This document shows, piece after piece, positions 1 through 6,137 of a stretch of 6,137 nucleotides of DNA. Numbering within the stretch: position 1 is the stretch's first letter; each line of letters begins with the position of its first letter. Origin of the DNA: Betaproteobacteria bacterium RIFCSPLOWO2_02_FULL_62_17 (GTDB taxonomy: Bacteria; Pseudomonadota; Gammaproteobacteria; Burkholderiales; SG8-39). The stretch lies in the NCBI GenBank assembly GCA_001770355.1, contig MEQV01000217.1:1-6137 (forward strand). Direction: 5' to 3'. The translations under genes were made by a program, and so were the position numbers. The notes beneath the pieces were generated by a model, which made no database searches, was not told the origin of the DNA, and was given only the letters and a program-made list of their open reading frames with translations.

Positions 1-757
1 ATTGCGCCGGCGACCAGCCCGGGTAATCCGAACCGTAGAGAATTTTGTCCTGCAGCCTGCGGCTCATTTCGGCTTTCAACACCGCCGGGATGTACTTCGG
101 CCGCCAGCCCGAGATATCCATATACACGTTGGTCTTGTGCAGCATGATCGCGATGGCCTCTTCGGTCCAGGGCCAGGCGGGGTGCGCCATGATGATGGTG
201 AGTTTCGGAAAATCCGCCGCGATATTGTCGATTGCCGGCAGTGGCCGGGCGTAATCAAGCTTCAAACCACCCCCGCCCTCCATGCCCGAGCCGATGGCGG
301 TGGTGCCGCAGTGAATCAACAACGGCGCCCCCAGCGACTGGCACAGATCCCAGAATGGATAGAAGCGGTGGTCGTGCGGGTAAAACCCCTGCATGATCGG
401 CATCCACTTGGTGCCGGTGAGCTTCAGGTCGCGGATGGCGCGCTCCAGTTCCCGCAGCGCGAGTTTGCCTTTCCAGGGATCGACCACAGCCCAGCCCGGC
501 AGAAACACATCGGGAAAGCGCGTGGTGAGTCCGGCGATGTAATCGTTGGTGATCACGGCTTCGCCGGTTTCCGCCTGCGCGTCCATGGCAATCAACATGG
601 CAAAGACGTCGTCGCGACGGAAATCTTCGGCCATTTCCTCCTCGGTCTTGGAGCGCATCGGCCGGCCGAGCATGGCCTCCAGCGCCGCCATATATTTGCC
701 GACGCTGAGCGAATGCTCCTTGGTGGAGGGATGGCAATGGACGTCAATTGCGCGCAT
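1..757 (-). CDS. Amidohydrolase family 2 (PF04909-type) metal-dependent hydrolase, C-terminal part cut by the window edge
   Basis: I translated the minus strand by hand: an open frame of 252 residues starts at the ATG at 755-757 and runs off the left edge without a stop. The marks of the amidohydrolase-2 (ACMSD-like) TIM-barrel family are all present in order: DVHCH at residues 5-9 (the HxH metal ligands of strand 1), GTKWMP at 115-120, LLIHCGT at 146-152 (metal-binding His149), IIMAHPAWPW at 188-197 (His192) and LYGSDYPG at 240-247 (catalytic or metal-binding Asp244). Family members hydrolyse or decarboxylate cyclic and keto substrates with a divalent metal, usually zinc, in the cytoplasm. 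Some are beta-ketoacyl-CoA hydrolases in hydroxycinnamate side-chain breakdown. AAGGAA at 763-768 lies five bases before the ATG and fixes the start. It follows the SDR gene after 15 bases, so the two are surely co-transcribed. The family call is firm; the substrate is unknown. Only the last few dozen residues should be missing. Confidence 0.9.
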   Translation of the reverse strand, partial: MRAIDVHCHPSTKEHSLSVGKYMAALEAMLGRPMRSKTEEEMAEDFRRDDVFAMLIAMDAQAETGEAVITNDYIAGLTTRFPDVFLPGWAVVDPWKGKLALRELERAIRDLKLTGTKWMPIMQGFYPHDHRFYPFWDLCQSLGAPLLIHCGTTAIGSGMEGGGGLKLDYARPLPAIDNIAADFPKLTIIMAHPAWPWTEEAIAIMLHKTNVYMDISGWRPKYIPAVLKAEMSRRLQDKILYGSDYPGWSPAQ

Positions 758-772
758 GTTTTTTCCTTAAGT

Positions 773-1549
773 TCAGTTCATGACGAGGCCGCCGCTGACA
801 CTCAGCGCCTGCCCGGTGATATAGCCGGCCTCCTTCGAAGCAAGAAACAGCATGCCCGTGGCGATGTCGCGCGCGCTCCCCAGCCGCTTCATCGGCACGC
901 GTTTGGTCAGTTCCTCGACGATGCGCGAGCCGGTGGTGCCCTGGCTGCGGAGTTTCTCCAAAGCCGGCCCATCGGTCGGCCCGGGGCAGACGATGTTGGC
1001 GGTGACACCGTCGCGTGCGACTTCGCGGGCGATCGATTTGGCAAACGCGATCAGCCCGCCGTGCCCCGCAGTGGCCACCGCCACGCCGCTCTCGCCGACT
1101 TTGCCGGAATCGGAACCGATGGAGAGCAGCCGGCCCGATTTGCGTTCGATCATCTGCGGCAGCACCGCGCGCGTCAGGTAGATGAAGGACATCATCTGCG
1201 CTTGAATAATTCCGTGCCAGGTTTTCGGGTCCTGCTTCAGGAACAGTCCGAACCCCTCTGGCAGGTGCGCGCCGACGCAACTGGCAAGAATATCTATCTT
1301 GCCGAATTCGGCGGTGATGCTGTCGACCCACTGCTGCACAGCGTCCAGGCTGGTGGTATCAACCCGCTCCAGGCGCGCGCGGCGGCCAAGGCTTTTTGCG
1401 TAGTCGAGCACTTCCCTGGCCTCGCCCTCGCGCGAATAGAAGCCCAGTGCGACATCGCAGCCGTGCTCGGCGAACATGCGCGCCACTTCGCGTCCCATGC
1501 CGCCGCTCGCCCCGGGTATGAGGGCCACCGAGCCGGAAAGATCAATCAT
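773..1549 (-). CDS. SDR-family oxidoreductase-like protein with degenerate catalytic residues
   Basis: The 258-residue product has the length and Rossmann layout of a classical short-chain dehydrogenase. The glycine-rich cofactor loop PGASGGMG is at residues 12-19, VD at 63-64, and a C-terminal CPGPTDGPAL followed by LSVSGGLVMN at the end. From memory, both C-terminal motifs resemble 2-hydroxycyclohexanecarboxyl-CoA dehydrogenase (BadH)-like proteins. Aligned by eye to FabG-type SDRs, the catalytic Ser is kept (Ser146 in SIGSDSG), but the Tyr position is Ala159 and the Lys position is His163 (segment AVATAGHGGL). The usual NNAG is SCVG (90-93), the active-site Asn is Gln118, and the Thr before the glycine loop is Pro12. 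Standard hydride transfer therefore seems unlikely, yet the frame is intact, so it may be a binding or structural subunit or work by other chemistry. AAGGTG at 1554-1559, four bases before the ATG, sets the start. It sits between the G3E GTPase and the amidohydrolase. Confidence 0.9.
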   Translation of the reverse strand: MIDLSGSVALIPGASGGMGREVARMFAEHGCDVALGFYSREGEAREVLDYAKSLGRRARLERVDTTSLDAVQQWVDSITAEFGKIDILASCVGAHLPEGFGLFLKQDPKTWHGIIQAQMMSFIYLTRAVLPQMIERKSGRLLSIGSDSGKVGESGVAVATAGHGGLIAFAKSIAREVARDGVTANIVCPGPTDGPALEKLRSQGTTGSRIVEELTKRVPMKRLGSARDIATGMLFLASKEAGYITGQALSVSGGLVMN

Positions 1550-1580
1550 CGTGCACCTTGCGAGTCCATTTCAAGGACAG

Positions 1581-2681
<1,101 letters not shown>

Positions 2682-2699
2682 TATTCCCTTCTATTGGCG

Positions 2700-3494
2700 C
2701 TAGCTCAGGGTCCAGACCATTCTCGTGGCGAACACCAGCAACAATACCCCGAAAATCCGCTTCAGCCACTTGACCGGCCAGCGGTGCGCCGCGGCGGCGC
2801 CCACGGGTGCGAGCAGCACGCTTGCGATCACGATCCCCAGCATTGCCGGCAGATAGATATAACCAAAACTCCATTGCGGCAAGTGCGGCTGATTCCAGCC
2901 GGCGTACAGATAACCCACGCTGCCTGCCAGCGCAATCGGAAAGCCGATCACCGCGGCGACGCCGACGGCCGCGCGCATCGGCACATTGCAATACAGCATA
3001 TAGGGCACCGTCATGAACGCCCCGCCCAGTGCCACCAGCGAGGACACCCCGCCGAAAATGAACCCGGCAATCGAGAGGCCGAACGGTCCGGGCAATTCCC
3101 GCCCCGGCTTGGGCTGGCGGTCGAGCAGAATGTTGATGCCGGCGACATAGATGATCACGCAGAAGCCGACGGCCAAGGCGAACGTCGAGATCGCCCCGGC
3201 AAACAGCGACCCTGCCAGCCCGCCCAGAAGAATTCCCGGAGTGAGCGCCAGCGGAATATCCCAGCGCAGCGAGCCGCGCTGGCTGTGTGCTCGAATGCTG
3301 GAAAGCGCCGTGAAGAGGATAGTGGACATCGCCGTGCCCACCGCCAGATGCAGCACATGTTCGCGCGGCAGACCCTGCGCTTCGAAAATAATCACCAGCA
3401 GCGGCACCATCACCGCGCCCCCGCCGATGCCGAGGAGGCCGGCGAAAAAGCCGACGATGGCGCCGATCGCAAGATAACCTAGCAGCCATTCCAT
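2700..3494 (-). CDS. TauE/SafE-family (DUF81) membrane transporter
   Basis: A 264-residue, very hydrophobic protein with about eight membrane segments and the two-repeat build of the TauE/SafE family. The first repeat has GLLGIGGG at residues 19-26, followed by GTAMST at 53-58 and SSIRAHSQRG at 65-74. The second repeat has FIFGGVSSLVALGGAFMTVP at 145-164. Characterised relatives move organic or inorganic sulfur anions such as sulfite, sulfoacetate or taurine breakdown products, or other organic anions, across the inner membrane. The substrate cannot be told from sequence. It is the first gene of the minus-strand operon, ending 18 bases before the GTPase gene. The ATG at 3492-3494 gives a hydrophobic N-terminus directly; the best Shine-Dalgarno, AAGGAT at 3506-3511, is 11 bases away, a little far. 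No sulfur-metabolism enzyme is visible nearby, so a role in uptake or export of the operon's organic acid is only an inference. Confidence 0.92.
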   Translation of the reverse strand: MEWLLGYLAIGAIVGFFAGLLGIGGGAVMVPLLVIIFEAQGLPREHVLHLAVGTAMSTILFTALSSIRAHSQRGSLRWDIPLALTPGILLGGLAGSLFAGAISTFALAVGFCVIIYVAGINILLDRQPKPGRELPGPFGLSIAGFIFGGVSSLVALGGAFMTVPYMLYCNVPMRAAVGVAAVIGFPIALAGSVGYLYAGWNQPHLPQWSFGYIYLPAMLGIVIASVLLAPVGAAAAHRWPVKWLKRIFGVLLLVFATRMVWTLS

Positions 3495-3862
3495 TGGTGT
3501 TTCTAATCCTTATTTGAGGGACGCGGCAAGGCGCGAAGTATAGGCCCGTGGGTACAGGTGGAGGAGGTATTGCGAGAGCTGATGAATCGGCTTACCGTAT
3601 CGAAAGCATGGGCGGACACTCAATGAAATGCTGCCTGTGTCAGCGAGATTGCTGGCAGACTCAAACAATCAACCGAATTTTTCAATCGCTGCAAGTAAGG
3701 CACCTGTAGCGTACATGTCCAAACTATCGATAAAGTTTCCCGTCTATTTGAAAAACATAAGGCTGATCAAGTGAAAGACATCGGCGTGTATCCGCGGTAA
3801 TCATGTATTCCGCCATCGTCCTTGGCGCGCCTTTGAACGTGAATGCTAGCGGACAGACAACG
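3495..3862. other. Gene-poor divergent intergenic region holding the start signals of both gene groups
   Basis: This gap separates the minus-strand operon from the plus-strand accessory genes, and the base mix becomes visibly more AT-rich from about 3650 on. For the operon, a minus-strand TATACT at 3537-3542 could be a -10 box, but no convincing -35 lies 16-18 bases upstream. For the plus strand, TTGAAA at 3748-3753 lacks a matching -10. A small inverted repeat, AAACT at 3721-3725 against AGTTT at 3734-3738, flanks an ATCGAT and might be an operator. A GGAGGAGG at 3560-3567 precedes only a short open frame ending at 3626. I see no recognisable gene or RNA. The last 60 bases (3803-3862) would be coding if the HNH gene used its upstream ATG. 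Confidence 0.5.
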
Positions 3863-4594
3863 ATGGCTAGACCTCCACCTCCAGGTCGATGCGTTCACTG
3901 CCTTGGTTTCTTCGAGGAGATGACTTGGGATCACGTTTTCCCCGAAGCGTGGTACCCAGATACAACACCCGACAACGTCGAGAAGTGGAAAATTCCTTCT
4001 TGCCGTCCTTGCAACGCCTTACAAGGGAAGAACGAGGGTGAGCTTCTTGTGAGGTTCGGACTATGTATTGATCCTGACGATCCGAAAAACGCGGGAATTG
4101 TGGAAAAAGCACTGCGAGCGCTGACTGCAGAAAGCGGAAGAGACGAAAAAGATGCTAAGGCCCGCGAAGCTTATCGACAAAAGATCCTTCGTCAGGTTTT
4201 CGAAGGAGAAGCAATTCCTTTTCAAGCAATTTATCCGGGTTTCGGGCCACGGCCCGGTATCCACGATTTAACTCTAGTCGCCGTTCCGGTTAGCGCAACA
4301 GGTATTCGAACACTTGTCGAAAAAATCGTTCGTGGCATCACCTACGTGCACGACCGCAAGTTTGTGGAGAGTCCCTATAAGATCGAACAATTTGTCCTCA
4401 CCGATGAAGGCGCCACTCCGCTCACAGACATTCTCCGTCGCTTCGGCAAAGTCTATGAACGGGGTCCCGGCATTATCGTTACGCGCGCAGTAGTCCCGGA
4501 AGATCAAATGACAGCCTTTTACGGAATCGAGATCTGGGGACGGTTCAAAGCATATGCTTCCATTGAACGGGACAAGAGTGAGATTGTCCGCTAA
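3863..4594 (+). CDS. HNH endonuclease-like protein with four-cysteine zinc motif
   Basis: With the start used here the product is 243 residues; an in-frame ATG at 3803 would add 20. Counting from the longer start, the N-terminal 60 residues hold a treble-clef HNH pattern: CVHC at 30-33, WDHVFPEAW at 42-50 (the Asp-His pair of the active site) and CRPCN at 67-71. The four Cys should bind structural zinc, while His44 and Asn71 are the expected catalytic and metal-site residues. The remaining 190 or so residues match no domain I recognise. They begin with a charged, probably helical stretch (about 96-135) and end in a mixed region, possibly a specificity or partner-binding domain. I preferred 3863 because the motif follows closely and a weak GGA lies nine bases before it; 3803 has no ribosome site. 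Codons are less GC-rich than in the left-hand operon, which fits an acquired gene. The role could be defence, mobile-element or DNA-processing; none is proven. Confidence 0.8.
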   Translation: MARPPPPGRCVHCLGFFEEMTWDHVFPEAWYPDTTPDNVEKWKIPSCRPCNALQGKNEGELLVRFGLCIDPDDPKNAGIVEKALRALTAESGRDEKDAKAREAYRQKILRQVFEGEAIPFQAIYPGFGPRPGIHDLTLVAVPVSATGIRTLVEKIVRGITYVHDRKFVESPYKIEQFVLTDEGATPLTDILRRFGKVYERGPGIIVTRAVVPEDQMTAFYGIEIWGRFKAYASIERDKSEIVR

Positions 4595-4613
4595 CTCCAT
4601 GCTCTTTTCGGAC

Positions 4614-4637
4614 GCGCGGGCAGCATCGCGCATTTTT
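4614..4637 (+). terminator. Possible rho-independent terminator after the HNH gene
   Basis: GCGCG at 4614-4618 pairs perfectly with CGCGC at 4627-4631 around an eight-base loop, and ATTTTT follows at 4632-4637. It sits 20 bases past the HNH stop codon. The stem is only five GC pairs (six with a G-U pair inside), so it is a modest candidate. If real, it separates transcription of the HNH gene from that of the nucleotidyltransferase. Confidence 0.45.
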
Positions 4638-4762
4638 CAATGCTCACCGAGCAAGCGATCACCCAGGATCTGGTGCGCAAGATCGTGCGCGAAGAACTCG
4701 CGGTGTACGGTTGAGCGCCTGTTTGACCCCGTACCATGCCGCGCCGGAAACGCTTGATACAG

Positions 4763-5293
4763 ATGACACCTCCCGACCCGTCTATCCGTGCCTTTCTGCT
4801 CGATGAAGTCCTGCGGTTCGTCAAACGTGCCCGCGCCTGCCCCGGCGTTTGGCGAATCGCCCTCATCGGATCCCTAACCACAAACAAGGACAACCCCAAG
4901 GACGCGGATGTCCTGGTCACGGTGGACGACGATGCCAATCTCACCGCGCTTGCGGCCGCGGGGCGACGGCTGCAAGGCCGCGCCCAGAGCCGTAACAGCG
5001 GAGCCGACATTTTTCTCGCCGACTTAAGCGAAAATTACATTGGCCGCACCTGCCATTGGCGTGAGTGCCGCCCCGGCATCCGGGTTGCCTGCGATGCGCG
5101 GCACTGCGGGCGCCGCCATTTTCTGCACGATGACCTCGACGACGTAACGCTCGATGCCGCCTTGATCAAGCTCCCGCCGCTTGAGCTATGGCCACAGCTT
5201 GTGCGTCGTTTTGAAGTTCCCGCCGACGTGGAGGCACGGCTTATACAGCCAATCGAAGCCAGCCGGGCGCGCGCCAAGACAGGACACGCCTAA
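4763..5293 (+). CDS. Minimal nucleotidyltransferase (Pol-beta fold) with Cys/His cluster
   Basis: The frame is open from an ATG at 4736 (185 residues); I place the start at the tenth codon, ATG 4763, giving 176. Neither start has a good ribosome site; a TTG at 4754 four bases after GGAA is a third option. In the long numbering, IALIGSLTTNK with GS at 45-46 and the DxD pair at Asp56 and Asp58 (PKDADVLVTVDDD) form the classic nucleotidyltransferase signature, and Asp91 in GADIFLAD is the expected third metal-binding acid. The active site thus looks complete. Residues 106-128 then carry C106, H107, C111, C119, H123, C124 and H128, which could bind zinc. The family transfers nucleotides to proteins, RNA or small molecules; no HEPN partner of the MntA/HepT kind is next to it. 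It stands alone between the HNH and PIN genes. Target unknown. Confidence 0.82.
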   Translation: MTPPDPSIRAFLLDEVLRFVKRARACPGVWRIALIGSLTTNKDNPKDADVLVTVDDDANLTALAAAGRRLQGRAQSRNSGADIFLADLSENYIGRTCHWRECRPGIRVACDARHCGRRHFLHDDLDDVTLDAALIKLPPLELWPQLVRRFEVPADVEARLIQPIEASRARAKTGHA

Positions 5294-5349
5294 CCCTGCA
5301 CTTTGCGAATAGAGCCGGGCTGGAACTAGCTGAATCTTACCCACGGTGT

Positions 5350-5365
5350 ATTCTAAATATAGAAT
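5350..5365. repeat. AT-rich palindrome, possible operator of the PIN toxin locus
   Basis: ATTCTA at 5350-5355 and TAGAAT at 5360-5365 are perfect inverted copies around AATA. The site stands out against GC-rich surroundings and includes -10-like hexamers. It lies just ahead of the first possible start codons of the small ORF that overlaps the PIN toxin gene. Toxin-antitoxin operons are commonly self-regulated at such palindromes, so an operator over the promoter is plausible. No clear -35 box was found. Confidence 0.4.
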
Positions 5366-5406
5366 TGAAACATGGCCATAAGGCACATTGGCACTTGATA
5401 CAAAAA

Positions 5407-5658
5407 ATGAAAATACCAGAAATTGTCGAAATCAAACGAATTGATTTGATTAGCCTCGGCTTTTATCCACGATCAGGGGCAGAACCCGGAGCAGTCGTGA
5501 GGTTCGTCCTCGACTCGAACCTCGTCGTCTCTGGTGACCGGCATAAGCCGTCCATGGGCAGCCACCAAGGCCGCGCCAGTCTGATTAGCTCCGCGTTGGT
5601 CGGCCTAATTCGTCTGCTCTGTTCCTCACTGCCCGACTGGGATATCCTGCCGGCATGA
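5407..5658 (+). CDS. Doubtful small ORF directly upstream of, and overlapping, the PIN toxin
   Basis: An open frame of 83 residues from the ATG at 5407 (97 from a TTG at 5365) ends in a TGA at 5656-5658 that overlaps the toxin ATG as ATGA. Such overlap normally means translational coupling, and a small gene in front of a VapC-type toxin would be expected to be the antitoxin. However, the product matches no antitoxin family I know, shows no AbrB or ribbon-helix-helix pattern, and has no good ribosome site before 5407. The first third is AT-rich and the rest GC-rich, as if the frame crosses two unrelated pieces of DNA. Within it, a GTG at 5497 with GGAG at 5488-5491 starts RFVLDSNLVVSG, which looks like the first strand of a PIN domain but is not followed by the rest. 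The ORF may be a fused or decayed remnant; coding status is uncertain. Confidence 0.3.
   Translation: MKIPEIVEIKRIDLISLGFYPRSGAEPGAVVRFVLDSNLVVSGDRHKPSMGSHQGRASLISSALVGLIRLLCSSLPDWDILPA
5499..5523. repeat. Perfect 8-bp inverted repeat with 9-base spacer
   Basis: GAGGTTCG at 5499-5506 is the exact reverse complement of CGAACCTC at 5516-5523. GTCGT flanks it on both sides as a direct repeat (5494-5498 and 5524-5528). No T-run follows, so it is not a standard terminator. It could be an operator, an RNA hairpin in the toxin leader, or a by-product of the codons beneath it. Confidence 0.5.
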
Positions 5659-6137
5659 GCAAACCACGCGTGTATGTTGAAACCACAATTCCAAGCTTCT
5701 ACCACGAAACGCGAACCGCTCCGGATATCGTGGCGCGTCGCCGCTGGACCCGCGAGTGGTGGAGTGGTGCCCCCGAACGCTACGAACTGGTTACCAGCAC
5801 TCCTGTGCTCGACGAGCTCGCTGGCGGTCCGCGCGAACGTATCCCAGAACGGTTAACGCTTGTACGCGAGCTTCCGCTCCTCGCCATTGAGCCTGGCATC
5901 GGCGAAATCCTGCAGGCCTATTTACGACACAAACTGATGCCAGCCGATCCCGCCGGTGATGCGTTACATCTGGCGCTTGCGTCTTATCACAAGTGCGATT
6001 TCCTGGTGACTTGGAATTGTCGAAACCTCGCGAACGCAAACAAGTTCGAGCATATTCGCCGAATCAATACTATGCTCGGGCTGTTCGTTCCTATCCTTGC
6101 AACCCCCTTGGAACTACTAGGAGGTAATAATGAATCA
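5655..6137 (+). CDS. VapC-like PIN-domain ribonuclease toxin, open at the right edge
   Basis: Translation from the ATG at 5655 stays open for all 161 codons to the window end and should stop soon after, since PIN toxins of this kind are about this long. The start VYVETTIPSFYHE (residues 6-18) is the PIN strand 1 with Glu9 where most families have Asp. VLDELAGG (51-58) supplies the second acid, Glu54. PADPAGDALHLALA (96-109) supplies Asp102. CDFLVTWNCRNLAN (114-127) is the usual last strand. Together these form the Mg-dependent active site of an RNA-cutting VapC-type toxin. No strong ribosome site lies before the ATG; its overlap as ATGA with the preceding ORF suggests coupling. Near its end a strong Shine-Dalgarno and ATG begin another gene. 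It may act in a toxin-antitoxin pair, but the antitoxin cannot be named from this window. A stand-alone PIN nuclease is the alternative. Confidence 0.87.
   Translation, partial: MSKPRVYVETTIPSFYHETRTAPDIVARRRWTREWWSGAPERYELVTSTPVLDELAGGPRERIPERLTLVRELPLLAIEPGIGEILQAYLRHKLMPADPAGDALHLALASYHKCDFLVTWNCRNLANANKFEHIRRINTMLGLFVPILATPLELLGGNNES
6130..6137 (+). CDS. First codons of a downstream gene overlapping the PIN toxin, possible antitoxin or partner
   Basis: A textbook AGGAGG at 6119-6124, five bases before an ATG at 6130-6132, lies inside the last codons of the PIN gene in another frame. Only two codons and two bases are visible (Met-Asn-), so the product cannot be identified. The overlap and the much stronger ribosome site than that of the toxin fit a partner made in excess, as antitoxins are; from memory, PIN genes of this subtype are often followed by a small gene. 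Confidence 0.5.

Noticed and set aside
3537..3565. Minus-strand promoter with TATACT for the four-gene operon
   Set aside because: No acceptable -35 hexamer at 16-18 bases spacing, so it is mentioned only within the intergenic entry.
3513..3626. Short plus-strand frame of about 37 codons with GGAGGAGG inside it, possible small peptide
   Set aside because: Its start codons after the Shine-Dalgarno would leave only 14-19 codons, with no family match; it overlaps the likely leader of the divergent operon.
3748..3777. Plus-strand promoter with TTGAAA for the HNH gene
   Set aside because: No -10-like hexamer at the right distance (GTGAAA or TGAAAG there).
5499..5530. tRNA-like element suggested by the GGTTCG...CGAACC sequence
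   Set aside because: No acceptor stem, anticodon arm or CCA-side structure around it; it is a simple inverted repeat.
5463..5705. Minus-strand frame of 80 codons before and into the PIN gene
   Set aside because: It overlaps the PIN start region, has no ribosome site or recognisable motif, and is best seen as an antisense shadow.

Overview
The window looks like part of a GC-rich proteobacterial chromosome, most likely a beta- or gammaproteobacterium. This rests on protein style, Shine-Dalgarno sites and codon use, with no rRNA or marker gene to confirm it. It has two unlike halves.

Left half (1-3494, all minus strand): four tightly packed genes reading right to left. They are a TauE/SafE-type membrane transporter (2700-3494), a COG0523/CobW-type G3E GTPase metallochaperone (1581-2681), a short-chain dehydrogenase/reductase (773-1549) and a metal-dependent amidohydrolase cut by the left edge (1-757). 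Gaps are 18, 31 and 15 bases and each internal gene has a good Shine-Dalgarno site, so they probably form one operon. The amidohydrolase needs a divalent metal and the G3E GTPase family delivers metals. The SDR resembles ring or side-chain acyl-CoA dehydrogenases, so a small catabolic module with its own metal-insertion factor and transporter is a reasonable inference. The SDR has lost the Tyr and Lys of its catalytic triad together with other hallmark residues, which is the most striking single observation here.

Right half (3495-6137, genes on the plus strand): a looser accessory-type region with longer, more AT-rich gaps. It holds a four-cysteine HNH-nuclease-like protein (about 3863-4594) with a terminator-like hairpin behind it. 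Next is a small stand-alone nucleotidyltransferase carrying a Cys/His cluster (about 4763-5293). Then an AT-rich palindrome at 5350-5365 precedes a doubtful small ORF whose stop overlaps the start of a VapC-like PIN-domain toxin (5655 to the right edge). A strong Shine-Dalgarno and ATG at 6119-6132 mark the start of a further gene that overlaps the toxin end and may be its partner. A short PIN-like N-terminal motif at 5497-5535 hints at a second, broken PIN gene.

No tRNA, rRNA, CRISPR array, transposase or IS end was seen. No clear new defence system can be claimed. The best leads are the degenerate SDR in its metal-linked operon, the Cys/His-rich nucleotidyltransferase, and the architecture of the PIN toxin locus.
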